Part shown: positions 1 through 9,605 of the stretch, one piece after another | Layout of the letters: each line of letters opens with the position of its first letter | How positions within the stretch are numbered: position 1 is the first letter of the stretch | Assembly (NCBI GenBank): GCA_946482285.1 | Contig: CAMLQK010000001.1 | Span: forward strand, 496,001 to 560,000 | DNA: 64,000 nt | Direction: 5' to 3' | Source of the DNA: an uncultured Candidatus Saccharibacteria bacterium | GTDB taxonomy: Bacteria; Patescibacteria; Saccharimonadia; Saccharimonadales; UBA4665 | Made by a program: the position numbers and the translations under genes | Notes under the pieces: model-generated | The model's database searches: none | Seen by the model: the letters and a program-made list of their open reading frames with translations, nothing else | What the model was told of the DNA's origin: nothing

Positions 1-1446
1 ATTCTACAAGTTATATTCGCGGCTTGTCCTGTGGCGCTTTATGTACTCATCCGCCAATATGCCGGCAAGCTTGGTGCGCTTACAGGTGTCCTGCTATTTA
101 TTAGCTACCCAACGTTTATTAATGATTCGGCGATGCTGACTCGGCAAGGCGTAGCGTATGTTTTTTTTGCGCTATCACTGCTTATCCTGTCCAATAAAGC
201 CCAGCACCCGCGCTACAAACTACTGTTTATTCTCTGCGCTATGGGGGCGATCTGGTCGCATTACTCGACAGCTTACATGTTTGTCGGCCTATTCACTATT
301 GCTGTTATCTGCAAGCGAAGCATCATGTGGTGGCAGAGCAGGGACGGCGGGCAAATAACAGTGATAACAAATACCGTTCTGTCGCCGCTGTTCGCTACAC
401 TGCTGGTGCTTATGACATTTGTTTGGTACAACCAAGTTACCGAGACATCTGGGGGATTGACCAAGACGTTACACGCTTCTGTTGTGAATATTCCCAAGTT
501 GTTTTCGGGGGATACCAACGACAAGTCGTCGGACGTATCAAGTGCATTGCTTTTTTCCGGGAGCAAAACGCAAGTCGATTTGTATACGATGTATCTGGAA
601 AAATCCCGTACTGTTGGTAATGCGGATGATCTTCGCTATACGCCGACGCTTACAAGCGATGACTTGCCCCTGACGCCAGTGGGAAAGGCTGTATATTCGA
701 TGGGGTTTAACCCGGCATACATTGCGGTGCTGCGCCAAAATTTTGCCAAAATTTTGCAGTTACTAGCGTTGGCTGGCGTTGTGTTTGTCGTATACCGGGC
801 ATGGCGTAAACGCCCGGGGGTGATTGATTTTGACTATATTTGCTTGAACGTCGCTGGTCTGTTTTTGCTGGCGCTTATCGTTGTATTGCCGATCCTTTCT
901 ATTAATTATGGGATTCTAAGAGCCTTCCAGCAGTCGCTGATCTTTTTGATATTGCCTATAACACTGTTTCTGGTGTGGCTTGGGCGACGGCTTACCCCCC
1001 GTTTGCGGGTGATGTGCGCGACATTTGGAATATCGTCTTTATTTTTGCTGTTTACCGGTTTCTTTGCCCAGGTACTGGGCGGTAATAGCCCGCCGCTCAC
1101 ACTCAATAACAGCGGCTTGTATTATGGCCTATACCACTCGTCACTGGCAGACTCGCAGTCGTTCGCATGGCTTAAGAACTACTTGCCGCCAGCAGGTGAT
1201 GTGCGTGCCGCAAACTTTAACAGGGCCACCATGCACGACCCAGACTACCCCTTCAAAACACCCGGCATCCTGCCCACCCAGTTAAAAGATGAAAGCTATG
1301 TGTACTTGGACGAGGCCCAAGTACAAAAGCACCGGATGTATACCTATTACGATAGCAGCCCGCTTGTCATGACATTTCCTTTGGATTTTTACGATGACAC
1401 AATGAACCGTATTTACAGCACCGGCACGACAAGGGTGTATAAATGA
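1..1446 (+). CDS. Multi-pass membrane protein, probable glycan assembly (5' partial)
   Basis: The reading frame is open to the first base of the window, so the gene begins upstream; the first internal start available is GTG at 31. The visible 471 residues hold about ten hydrophobic segments followed by a soluble C-terminal tail of about 110 residues. This layout fits GT-C type glycosyltransferases or polysaccharide polymerases, but I see no diagnostic catalytic motif. The stop overlaps the next gene (flippase-like) by ATGA, so the two are co-translated and probably act together in surface polysaccharide assembly. The family assignment is inference from topology and neighbour. Confidence 0.6.
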   Translation: MLQVIFAACPVALYVLIRQYAGKLGALTGVLLFISYPTFINDSAMLTRQGVAYVFFALSLLILSNKAQHPRYKLLFILCAMGAIWSHYSTAYMFVGLFTIAVICKRSIMWWQSRDGGQITVITNTVLSPLFATLLVLMTFVWYNQVTETSGGLTKTLHASVVNIPKLFSGDTNDKSSDVSSALLFSGSKTQVDLYTMYLEKSRTVGNADDLRYTPTLTSDDLPLTPVGKAVYSMGFNPAYIAVLRQNFAKILQLLALAGVVFVVYRAWRKRPGVIDFDYICLNVAGLFLLALIVVLPILSINYGILRAFQQSLIFLILPITLFLVWLGRRLTPRLRVMCATFGISSLFLLFTGFFAQVLGGNSPPLTLNNSGLYYGLYHSSLADSQSFAWLKNYLPPAGDVRAANFNRATMHDPDYPFKTPGILPTQLKDESYVYLDEAQVQKHRMYTYYDSSPLVMTFPLDFYDDTMNRIYSTGTTRVYK

Positions 1447-2681
1447 AAAGCATCTGGCAGATATTACGTGCCGACACATTGATGAAGAATGCCTTCTACT
1501 TAATGCTGTCAACTTCAGTGATGGCGGCTACGGGCTTTATATTTTGGATTTTCATAGCACGCAGCTATGACCCTCAGACAGTGGGGCTTGCCACCACTCT
1601 CCTATCTGTTTCGGGATTACTTTCGCTTTTGGGTATGGCTGGCTTTGATACTACCTTTGTACGGTTTTTGCCACATTCCGACCGCAAGCAAGAATATATT
1701 AATAGCGGGTTTATTGTTGTTGCATTGGTAAGTGCGGCATTATCCATTGCTGCTGCTCTCGTGCTGCCGCTATTCTCATCCCACTTGGTACTTTTGCGGG
1801 ACGCCGTGCCATTCGCTGCGTTTATATTGTTTACTGTTGTAGCTTCGCTTAATTTGCTTGCGAATACAGTATTTTTGGCCCACAAGCGCGCAAGGGCAAT
1901 ACTTTTTTCTAATATTATTTTCGGTGTCCTTAAAATTGGGTTTGCGCTGTTGGTGGTGCAAGGCAATGCCGTGACAATTTTTGTGCTTATCGGCTTGTCT
2001 CAGCTGTGCGCGCTACTAGGCAGTCTGCTTATTATCAGGTTCAGATTGGGCCATATGTTTATGCCGCAGTTACGCCGGGATATATTACGGACAAGCAAGA
2101 AATACTCGTTTGCTGTATATATGTCGAGCATTTTGAATCTTTTGCCACCTACGCTCCTGCCGGTAATCATTGTTCGCCAATTAGGGCCCGAACATGCCGC
2201 CTACTACTACATGGCCTTTACCATTGCCGGTGCGCTCTACACTATTTCATACGCTTCAATGCAGTCTGCGTTTGCAGAAAGCTCCCACAATGAACCAGCC
2301 ATACGCAGCCATATTGCAAAAGCCGCTAAGCTCGTTGCATTTTTATTGGTGCCAACGGCGATGGCAACGGCTGTGTTTGGCGCATCCGTTTTGAGGATTT
2401 TTGGCGACAGCTATGCTGCCCATGCCAGCTCGCTACTCCAGTTATTCGCGATTGCCGCAATACCAGTCGCTGTGTATTCGGCAATGGGGGCAGTGTTTAA
2501 GGTAGTGCAGAATTTACGGGGCATTATCGCAATGAATGCGGCGTATGCCGCCACAATTATATGTTTAAGCTATCTGTTTGTTCCGCGCTTTGGGATTGTG
2601 GCTATTGGCTGGAGTTGGTTGGCTGGAAATCTGGGTGCAATCGGAGTTGGGTTAGTTGTCCCTAGAAGAAACGATGAGTAA
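1443..2681 (+). CDS. Polysaccharide flippase-like membrane protein (MATE/Wzx type)
   Basis: The 412-residue protein has about 12 hydrophobic segments spread over its whole length and an N-terminal region typical of the Wzx/MurJ/MATE superfamily (amphipathic start, then IARSYDPQTVGLATT near residues 39-53). Such proteins flip lipid-linked oligosaccharides across the cytoplasmic membrane. It overlaps the upstream membrane gene by 4 nt and ends 15 nt before a beta-helix protein, so all belong to one surface-glycan transcription unit. Its substrate cannot be told from the sequence. Confidence 0.75.
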   Translation: MKSIWQILRADTLMKNAFYLMLSTSVMAATGFIFWIFIARSYDPQTVGLATTLLSVSGLLSLLGMAGFDTTFVRFLPHSDRKQEYINSGFIVVALVSAALSIAAALVLPLFSSHLVLLRDAVPFAAFILFTVVASLNLLANTVFLAHKRARAILFSNIIFGVLKIGFALLVVQGNAVTIFVLIGLSQLCALLGSLLIIRFRLGHMFMPQLRRDILRTSKKYSFAVYMSSILNLLPPTLLPVIIVRQLGPEHAAYYYMAFTIAGALYTISYASMQSAFAESSHNEPAIRSHIAKAAKLVAFLLVPTAMATAVFGASVLRIFGDSYAAHASSLLQLFAIAAIPVAVYSAMGAVFKVVQNLRGIIAMNAAYAATIICLSYLFVPRFGIVAIGWSWLAGNLGAIGVGLVVPRRNDE

Positions 2682-2828
2682 CGTAAAGGAAAAAACATGG
2701 CAAGACTACCAGTACCAGGCAGTGACAATGACATATGGGCAGAACTACTAAACGAGTTCCTCAGAGTCTCCCATAACGAAGACGGAACACAAAAAGTAGA
2801 CAGTATTCCACCCCATTCAGTGGAGCTG
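2681..2828 (+). repeat. 148-bp direct repeat, copy 1
   Basis: Identical to 4744-4891. It spans the ribosome-binding region (GTAAAGGAAAAAAC), the start codon and the first 44 codons of the twin beta-helix genes. Divergence resumes abruptly at 2829/4892. Confidence 0.97.
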
Positions 2829-4736
2829 GGTGACCTCGACGTAAAGAACCCACCTGACCAGCTAATCCAAAACCTTGTGCTAACGAATGATAGTAAGCGG
2901 TTGGTGTGGCGCGGGGTGGGTGAGGTGATTCGCGATACGGTGAAAGTGCCGCTCAATCGGCTGCAAATCAACGTTGTCGACTTTGGCGCCAAGGGTGACG
3001 GCGTAACGGATGATACCAACGCAATACAGTCAGCTATCGACTATGCGGCACGGGGAGGAATAGTCCATATCCCAAGGGGGACTTACCGCGTGCGTGCGCT
3101 CAAGGTACGTAAGCATGGCATTACTATTACCGGCGAAGCGCGCTATGGGACTAGGTTGGTGCGGCATAGCGGCACCGAACCACTACTGGAATTAAACGGT
3201 ACGGCTTCGCTTGACGGGCATATCAAGTACTGTTCTATTACGAATATTACGCTGAATGGTAATTACAAGCCAGGTGTTTTGCTGCGATCAGTTTTTGCGG
3301 ATAATTTCATATATCGCGACGTAAGTTTTGTGAATTGTGATAGCTTATCGGCTGACTTTGTGGAGGTCTGGGACACGCGATTTTATAATTGCAGCTGGGA
3401 GGGTTGTGGCTCGGTGGAGGAGCCTGCAACGTTATTCCGCAACAGCATGCCACAGGGCGAATTTGGATATGGCGACGACAATACTAACCAAATCCACTTT
3501 TTGGGTTGCCGGTGGGAGAGCTTTAAGAACGGGGCTGTCAAACTCGATGGTGCTGCCAACAATTCCAAGCGACTGCTGAATGGCATTTTCTTTGTATCGT
3601 GCAAAATGGAAACCCGTTATGCGGCCGGGCCGGCCTTTCAAATCATGGACGGGACAACTATTGTATTTGTCAACCAAATGTATATTGCTTTGATGGCGGT
3701 CAGCCCGGATTTGGCAAAGCCATTAGACGCCATTGAAGATCGTGGTTCCCATATCTTTATGACGGATGTGTACGTGCAGTGGGGTGAGGAGCTGAGTATT
3801 GCCCGATCACTAGTGCACGTATACCGGAGTGGTCCGCACATGTACTACAAGCTGGACACCTACTATCCCCTGGAGGATCCAACGGAAGCGGCAATTATCG
3901 CTGAGCCGGAGGCTGAAGATGTCATGGTGTCGTGCAATGTCGTTAACCGCGGCAAGACAACGATTGGTGATGTGTCGTCGATTATGGTAGCAAGCCCGAG
4001 CAAAGGCGTGACCATACCGCTCGATTCGACAGGTATTTTCAGGATTACATCGAATGCCATCAAAAAAGATATATTCAAGATCGACAACAACACTACCCGG
4101 CCTGCTGTACATATGCTGAACGGTATGGATACCGTAGGCTTTTCCGATAGTTATGTTACTGAAAAATGGCGTATCATCGGTGCTTCAGGCGCAGCACGCT
4201 TTGCAGGCGGCAAGTTCCAGATTGAAGGAACTAAAGGGTATGTAGGGCTTAATACGGCGCCATTTACAGGTATTGCCATGCTTATCCGTGCTGCCGCAGG
4301 TAGCGACCGGGGACTTGCCATAGTCAAACCTTCGAACACAGCATTCAATAGACTGTTGGAATTCCAGGATGAAAAGTACAGCATCCAAGGTATGGCTATT
4401 GATGCTAATGGCCGTCCACAGGCCGTCGGTACTCCTGCAAAAGTAAGCAAGGGGGTTCAAGTGAACTATGCAAACCCACGGATCCAGGTGCGCGATATTG
4501 CCGGAAATGTCACTGCCGTTGTTCGTCCTAATCCAACTGCGCCAGGTACGGTTGCGACAATTACATTTTCTAAACCGTACGCCGATGTGCCGCTGACCAT
4601 TTCTATTGACGACCAGTCAACTACGAATGCGGAATTATACGTGTCAGCGCGAAGCGCAAGCAGTTTTACCGTATCTACCCGTATTGCCCTGACACCAGGG
4701 ATGACCATTAATTTTGATTATTTAGTGATAGCGTAA
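2697..4736 (+). CDS. Pectate-lyase-superfamily beta-helix protein, twin 1
   Basis: The 679-residue protein starts with a soluble module (MARLPVPGSDNDIW, residues 1-45) that I associate with tail-fibre-like and beta-helix proteins. A Pectate_lyase_3 opening follows (VDFGAKGDGVTDDT, about 94-107), then a long right-handed beta-helix with GTYRVRALKVRKHGITITG turns, and a C-terminal beta-rich module (about 600-679). There is no signal peptide or membrane segment, so the export route is unclear. The ribosome-binding site is AAGGA. The next gene is a full-length paralogue starting 24 nt downstream. Adjacent flippase and pyruvyl transferase genes suggest action on, or attachment to, surface glycan; enzymatic activity is unproven. 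Confidence 0.75.
   Translation: MARLPVPGSDNDIWAELLNEFLRVSHNEDGTQKVDSIPPHSVELGDLDVKNPPDQLIQNLVLTNDSKRLVWRGVGEVIRDTVKVPLNRLQINVVDFGAKGDGVTDDTNAIQSAIDYAARGGIVHIPRGTYRVRALKVRKHGITITGEARYGTRLVRHSGTEPLLELNGTASLDGHIKYCSITNITLNGNYKPGVLLRSVFADNFIYRDVSFVNCDSLSADFVEVWDTRFYNCSWEGCGSVEEPATLFRNSMPQGEFGYGDDNTNQIHFLGCRWESFKNGAVKLDGAANNSKRLLNGIFFVSCKMETRYAAGPAFQIMDGTTIVFVNQMYIALMAVSPDLAKPLDAIEDRGSHIFMTDVYVQWGEELSIARSLVHVYRSGPHMYYKLDTYYPLEDPTEAAIIAEPEAEDVMVSCNVVNRGKTTIGDVSSIMVASPSKGVTIPLDSTGIFRITSNAIKKDIFKIDNNTTRPAVHMLNGMDTVGFSDSYVTEKWRIIGASGAARFAGGKFQIEGTKGYVGLNTAPFTGIAMLIRAAAGSDRGLAIVKPSNTAFNRLLEFQDEKYSIQGMAIDANGRPQAVGTPAKVSKGVQVNYANPRIQVRDIAGNVTAVVRPNPTAPGTVATITFSKPYADVPLTISIDDQSTTNAELYVSARSASSFTVSTRIALTPGMTINFDYLVIA
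4128..4225 (+). repeat. 98-bp identical island, copy 1
   Basis: Identical to 6176-6273 in the paralogue, although flanking sequence is clearly diverged. A third island near the 3' ends (4635-4683 and 6683-6731) has one mismatch in 49 bases. Confidence 0.95.
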
Positions 4737-4743
4737 GTTTAAG

Positions 4744-4891
4744 ACGTAAAGGAAAAAACATGGCAAGACTACCAGTACCAGGCAGTGACAATGACATATG
4801 GGCAGAACTACTAAACGAGTTCCTCAGAGTCTCCCATAACGAAGACGGAACACAAAAAGTAGACAGTATTCCACCCCATTCAGTGGAGCTG
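4744..4891 (+). repeat. 148-bp direct repeat, copy 2
   Basis: Second copy of 2681-2828, again covering the ribosome-binding site and the first 44 codons of a beta-helix gene. Confidence 0.97.
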
Positions 4892-6784
4892 TGGGACTTG
4901 GACGTCAAAAATAATTCGGACCAGCCCATCGACAATCTAGTGTTGACTAATGCCGATAACCGGCTGGTATGGAAGGACCCGGGGGAAGTGCTACGGGCAA
5001 AATCCAAGCTGCGCATTAATGTGGCGGATTATGGCGCCAAGGGTGACGGCGTAACGGATGATACAGCGGCTATTCAGAATGCAATTGATGCCGCCGAAAA
5101 CGGGGGTATTATAGAAATTCCACGTGGCACATACAAAGTGCGCGGGCTTAAAGTACGAAAACACGGCATTACCATTACCGGCGAAGCGCGTTTTGGCACC
5201 CGCCTAGCACGGCATAGCGGCACAGAGCCTTTGTTGGACCTGAGCGGCACGGGTTCGCTCGATTACCATTTAAAATTTTGCTCGATTACCAATATTACAC
5301 TTACGGGAGATTATAAAAATGGCGTCTTGTTGCGGTCATACTTTGCCGACAATTTTGTCTTCCGAGATGTTAGTTTTCGATACTGTGACGGTCTGGCCAC
5401 TGACTTTGTCGAGGTCTGGGATACTCGGTTTTACAACTGTAGTTGGGAGAATTGTGGCTCCTTGGAAGAACCAGCTTCCTTATTCCGCAACAGCATGCCA
5501 CAGGGTGAATTTGGCTACGGCAATGATAATACCAACCAAATCCACTTTTTGGGTTGCCGGTGGGAAAGCTTCAAGAACGGGGCAGTCCGCCTTGATGGAG
5601 GAGCCAACGGCTCACCGCATTTGTTAAACGGGTTTTTCTTTGTATCCTGCAAAATGGAAACCCGACACGCGTCTGGCCCAGCCTTCCAGATTATGACTGG
5701 TTGCACGTTGATATATGTTAACCAGCTATACATAGCCATCATGGCCGCCGAACCGGATATTGTAAAGCCACTCGACGCTATCGACGACTGGGGCAGCCAT
5801 ATTTTCATGACTGATATTTATGTGCAGTGGGGTGCCGAAGTCAATATTGCGAACTCGCTGGTACATGTGCAGCGCAGCGGCCCCCACATGTACTATAAGT
5901 TAAGTACGTACTACCCCAGCCAAGATCCTGTCGAGGCAGCGGTAGTCGCCGAGCCAGGCTCATTCGACGTAATTGTGTCGTGTAATATTACAAACAGGGG
6001 TGCAGAATCAAAAGGTAACGTTACCGAGGTTATGCTCTCTAATCCGGATAAGGGGCTTACGTTGCCGCTAACGTCAACAGGTATGTTCCGAATTTTGAAC
6101 CACAATACTAAGCAGGATATTATTAAGCTCGATAATAATACTGTCCGGCCAGCCTTCCAGGTATTGGGCGGCGTAGATACCGTAGGCTTTTCCGATAGTT
6201 ATGTTACTGAAAAATGGCGTATCATCGGTGCTTCAGGCGCAGCACGCTTTGCAGGCGGCAAGTTCCAGATTGATGGTGCAAAAGGCCATGTGGGACTCAA
6301 CTCTACGCCCGTTGCTGCTATCGCAATGCTTATCCGTCCAGCTGCAGAGGGCGACCGGGGTATTGCAATTGTTCGCCCATCTAGTACGGCGACAAATCGG
6401 CTTATGGAGTTCCAGGACGAGACGTATAACATTCAAGGGATGGCGATTGACTCTAACGGCCGGCCACTGGCCGTGGGGACGCCGCCAAGGGTAACAAAAG
6501 GCGACCAAGTAAGCTACGCAAACCCGCTGCCACAGGTGCGCGATGTCGCTGGCATGATCAACGCAGCTGTTAAGCCCAGCCCAACCGCTCCGGGTACGAT
6601 CGCAACAGTCACATTTTCCCGGCCTTACGCAACAACCCCCTTATCGATTACTATCAACGACCATTCTGCTGTGGACGCTGACTTATACGTGTCAGCGCGA
6701 AGCGCAAGCAGCTTTACCGTATCTACCCGTAAAGCGATTCAGGGCGGATCTATCCTAAATTTTGACTATTCTGTTTTGGGTTAA
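4760..6784 (+). CDS. Pectate-lyase-superfamily beta-helix protein, twin 2
   Basis: The 674-residue paralogue of the preceding gene has the same order: N-terminal MARLPVPGSDNDIW module, VADYGAKGDGVTDDT opening (about 92-106), beta-helix body and C-terminal beta module ending in SILNFDYSVLG. Like its twin it has no signal peptide. The central helix has diverged while islands at the 5' end, at 6176-6273 and near the 3' end are identical or nearly so. Its stop overlaps the stop of the convergent pyruvyl transferase gene at 6781-6784. The two proteins probably differ in ligand or surface specificity (inference). Confidence 0.75.
   Translation: MARLPVPGSDNDIWAELLNEFLRVSHNEDGTQKVDSIPPHSVELWDLDVKNNSDQPIDNLVLTNADNRLVWKDPGEVLRAKSKLRINVADYGAKGDGVTDDTAAIQNAIDAAENGGIIEIPRGTYKVRGLKVRKHGITITGEARFGTRLARHSGTEPLLDLSGTGSLDYHLKFCSITNITLTGDYKNGVLLRSYFADNFVFRDVSFRYCDGLATDFVEVWDTRFYNCSWENCGSLEEPASLFRNSMPQGEFGYGNDNTNQIHFLGCRWESFKNGAVRLDGGANGSPHLLNGFFFVSCKMETRHASGPAFQIMTGCTLIYVNQLYIAIMAAEPDIVKPLDAIDDWGSHIFMTDIYVQWGAEVNIANSLVHVQRSGPHMYYKLSTYYPSQDPVEAAVVAEPGSFDVIVSCNITNRGAESKGNVTEVMLSNPDKGLTLPLTSTGMFRILNHNTKQDIIKLDNNTVRPAFQVLGGVDTVGFSDSYVTEKWRIIGASGAARFAGGKFQIDGAKGHVGLNSTPVAAIAMLIRPAAEGDRGIAIVRPSSTATNRLMEFQDETYNIQGMAIDSNGRPLAVGTPPRVTKGDQVSYANPLPQVRDVAGMINAAVKPSPTAPGTIATVTFSRPYATTPLSITINDHSAVDADLYVSARSASSFTVSTRKAIQGGSILNFDYSVLG
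6176..6273 (+). repeat. 98-bp identical island, copy 2
   Basis: Second copy of 4128-4225 inside the paralogous beta-helix gene. Confidence 0.95.
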
Positions 6785-8058
6785 CGGTCTTGTTGCTCCG
6801 CAGCGTAATGGTCTGCGACAAGGTGGATCGTTTGCTTGGCTTGCGCTATATATTGAGGCAGCCGGCGACGCAACTGCCGGCGATACCTCGCCCTCTCGCC
6901 CAGTAACTCATGCATTTTTTTAGTCAATATGGCCGCTGTAACGTCTTCTATGCGGACTACCCAGCGCTTAAGGTGCAGGTCGTGCATTATGCCGCTCGTT
7001 TTATGCTCGTATTCTATGGCAAGTACAGGGACGTGCGAGGTGAGCGAAAAAATAACAGAATGGAACCGAGTTCCGATTAGAGCGTCAAGCCCAGCGTACA
7101 TGGCTTTAATCATGTGATGGTCGGGCGTCTCATGTACGACGGTCGCTATGGTTCGGTTGCGCATCAGTGCATGTACGCGACTGCTGACAATACGGTCGTC
7201 GTCGCCTTTGGCTGCAGTAACCTGGGGAATGAAAAGAAAATGTATGTTCAGGGTTCGCCCGAGGTTATCCAGCGCCTGGGCAACCGCTCTTTCATAAGTC
7301 TGTTGCGCTGAACCTTCCAGCCACGAACGTACTGTTACGCCTACGACAAGCGTATCGAGTGAAATGGCGTACTTTTTACGCAGGTCCTCCGTATGTAAAC
7401 TAGTTAGCAAAAATCCGGAGTCAACTGCTCGCATCACATTCTTGGTCACGCCCATCCGTGCTAGCAACTGCTGGGATGTATCTTCGCGCAGTAAAATAAG
7501 TGTCATGCGCCTGAGCGTATATGCTACCATGGCTGACTCCAGCCAGCCATGGAACGGGCCTACTGATTGCGAATATAATATCGTTGGTTTACCTAATAGA
7601 TATCCAAAAAGCAGTGGATGCAACAGTAGCGGGATATTCCAGCGGTTGAGTAACCCTTTACGGCTGCGGATATATCCGCCGCCCACTGGAATGATGAGGT
7701 CAGCCTGTGCGTATATTGCGGCAGTTTCCCGCAGGTGCTTAGGCAAGGGCAGGGATGCGTGAGTGCGACGGTGCCATGCTGCCCACAGCATTGTAGAGGG
7801 TAACATAAAAAGTGTGTACGCCAGCTTACCAACGGGGTTCGCGTAGTGGTTAAGTGCGTGATGCATAAAGCTCGGCTTTTCGGGTACGCCCTCGAAATAC
7901 TCAACAGTGCCGCCATGCTCCAGTTTTAATATGATGATTTTTGCTTTGGGAAAAGCACGTTTGATATCTTTAATTAAGACGCTTGTAAGTGCCGCATCAC
8001 CTTTGTTGTCGCTAGAATACACGTGTGAAATGACAATATTTTGCGGGTCTTTTACCAT
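6781..8058 (-). CDS. Polysaccharide pyruvyl transferase family protein
   Basis: The 425-residue protein shows the family's N-terminal loop (HVYSSDNKGDAALTSVLIKD, about 12-31) and the C-terminal block IGTRFHSVIFSLTSHVPVLAIEY around residues 335-357. These features match WcaK/CsaB-type transferases that add pyruvyl ketals from phosphoenolpyruvate to sugars, a modification that in Gram-positives can retain S-layer proteins. It sits 15 nt downstream of the exosortase gene and is convergent with the beta-helix genes, consistent with surface-polymer decoration. The exact acceptor is unknown. Confidence 0.8.
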   Translation of the reverse strand: MVKDPQNIVISHVYSSDNKGDAALTSVLIKDIKRAFPKAKIIILKLEHGGTVEYFEGVPEKPSFMHHALNHYANPVGKLAYTLFMLPSTMLWAAWHRRTHASLPLPKHLRETAAIYAQADLIIPVGGGYIRSRKGLLNRWNIPLLLHPLLFGYLLGKPTILYSQSVGPFHGWLESAMVAYTLRRMTLILLREDTSQQLLARMGVTKNVMRAVDSGFLLTSLHTEDLRKKYAISLDTLVVGVTVRSWLEGSAQQTYERAVAQALDNLGRTLNIHFLFIPQVTAAKGDDDRIVSSRVHALMRNRTIATVVHETPDHHMIKAMYAGLDALIGTRFHSVIFSLTSHVPVLAIEYEHKTSGIMHDLHLKRWVVRIEDVTAAILTKKMHELLGERARYRRQLRRRLPQYIAQAKQTIHLVADHYAAEQQDR

Positions 8059-8073
8059 ACTATTCCTCCAGGG

Positions 8074-9003
8074 TTACTGCGGCTCTTTAATAACGAGGTG
8101 ACGGTAGGCGGCCCACCAAAAAAAGCCACTGTATATTATAAAGAAGATCATACCGGCATACGTGTGGAACAGGCTGAACGCAATATGAGGATTAATATAG
8201 TATCCGGTAATAATCAGACTAAATACACGTACAATATTAAGTCCAAATAACAATAAAAGTGCGAGTGGGAGAACACTAAAGTACCGTTGTTTGCGTAACC
8301 GGGGCCAATCCAGCAAGCCAACGACTGCATACAGGCTTGTAAAGAGCGCGATTGATTCAATCCCCGAACAATATTCGGCAATGGTAACGCCAAACTTATC
8401 AAAAAGCAATGTGTGCGGCGGCACAATTGCCACCGCTACGCCACTCATTTCGAGTAAGCCATGGACACCGGTGAGGACAACAGACGCAAGGGGTTTCCAC
8501 AGGGAGTATACGAATGACAAAAAGAGGTAAAATATGCCGGCAAACGCAGTAGCGGTAAGGATCTGCTGCTGGTAGGACTTCCACAGGAGCCTTATGTTGG
8601 CTTGTCCGAAACACCCAAGGGCGATGCAGGTAAGCCCGCCGATAATGCCACCATGGGCCAGGGCTAAATTTGCCACAGTTCTTTGATTTGCCAACAGGTT
8701 GTCGATGCCCCACCATGATATAGCCCATAATCCCAGGGCAGCGCCGATCCAAAGCAATAGCGGCTTCTGCCACGGAGCCAGCTGTACGCCTACGTCGGTG
8801 TGGCGCGCCAGGAGTATGAAAGCGATAAGCCCAAAGATTAGTGCCTTGCCAATGCTGCCATACAGGCTAAACCCATCGCGGAATAAAATGTCACTGCCGA
8901 TTATTTTGGGCCCAAGCAAGCCAGATACAATAATAAAGAACCCTAAAAAGACCACCACTCGCCCTTGGAGCGGAGTGGTGGTTATGCGTTGGTGTAATCT
9001 CAT
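8074..9003 (-). CDS. Exosortase/archaeosortase family protein
   Basis: The 309-residue, multi-pass membrane protein carries the exosortase catalytic signature: Cys212 in AEYCSGIESIALF, Arg259 in NIVRVFSLI and His280 in LFHTYAG, in the family's order and spacing. Exosortases are integral-membrane cysteine transpeptidase-like enzymes that process proteins with C-terminal PEP-CTERM-like signals. The gene directly follows a small secreted protein with a matching tripartite C-terminus (9009-9458, gap 5 nt), so the pair looks like a dedicated enzyme-substrate unit. The family is well known in Gram-negatives and archaea; its presence in this lineage is notable. Confidence 0.85.
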   Translation of the reverse strand: MRLHQRITTTPLQGRVVVFLGFFIIVSGLLGPKIIGSDILFRDGFSLYGSIGKALIFGLIAFILLARHTDVGVQLAPWQKPLLLWIGAALGLWAISWWGIDNLLANQRTVANLALAHGGIIGGLTCIALGCFGQANIRLLWKSYQQQILTATAFAGIFYLFLSFVYSLWKPLASVVLTGVHGLLEMSGVAVAIVPPHTLLFDKFGVTIAEYCSGIESIALFTSLYAVVGLLDWPRLRKQRYFSVLPLALLLLFGLNIVRVFSLIITGYYINPHIAFSLFHTYAGMIFFIIYSGFFWWAAYRHLVIKEPQ

Positions 9004-9008
9004 TGGGT

Positions 9009-9458
9009 TTACAATGCCAGTTGCTGCCGACGACGCAAGTATGCAATCATGCCAAGTCCGGCACCGCTGGCCGCCAATCCTCCGACAAGGCCATATTCAG
9101 GCACTTCAACATTCACAATTGCTAGGTTCAGCTTGGTTGTTACGCCTCGCACAGTGCCGCTCGACACTCCGCTCATACCATCTTTTTGGCCAGTTACTTT
9201 TACCGTGCTTCCGAATGGACAATCCGTTGCCAAGAAACTAACCAAGTATGAACCATGTGAGTCCGTCATGTCAGTCAATGTTTGGCCATTGCAGAGTACA
9301 TTCACAGAGGCGTTAGCAAGGGCCATATGCTGGTGTGTCACTACACCTGTTACATCCGTATGGCCGGGCGTTGCCGCGTTTACGTTTGCTGGTCCCAAGA
9401 CTGATATTGTAAATATTCCGACAGCCAGCCCTATCACTCGTTTTTTTATGTTTCCCAT
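9009..9458 (-). CDS. Secreted protein with VPEYG C-terminal sorting signal
   Basis: The 149-residue protein has a signal peptide (KKR then a hydrophobic stretch, ending NVNA near residue 28). A beta-sandwich region (about 33-115) resembles a carboxypeptidase-regulatory/Cna-B-like fold with two cysteines (56, 80). The C-terminus is tripartite: VPEYG at 119-123, hydrophobic segment about 124-140, and RRR at 142-144. That layout is the hallmark of exosortase substrates. It is transcribed just before the exosortase gene. The VPEYG variant is not one I recognise as a named class. Confidence 0.75.
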   Translation of the reverse strand: MGNIKKRVIGLAVGIFTISVLGPANVNAATPGHTDVTGVVTHQHMALANASVNVLCNGQTLTDMTDSHGSYLVSFLATDCPFGSTVKVTGQKDGMSGVSSGTVRGVTTKLNLAIVNVEVPEYGLVGGLAASGAGLGMIAYLRRRQQLAL

Positions 9459-9605
9459 GCCCGAATGTCCCCGCTTAAACTTATATTGTCCTCAATGTAG
9501 GTCCGTGGAATTAACTGGATATGAATTCAATATGCTTTTCAAAACCGACTTAATAAGCCCTTAATGATCTCGTTGTATTCTTATCAATAAGAGGATCAGT
9601 TTAGT

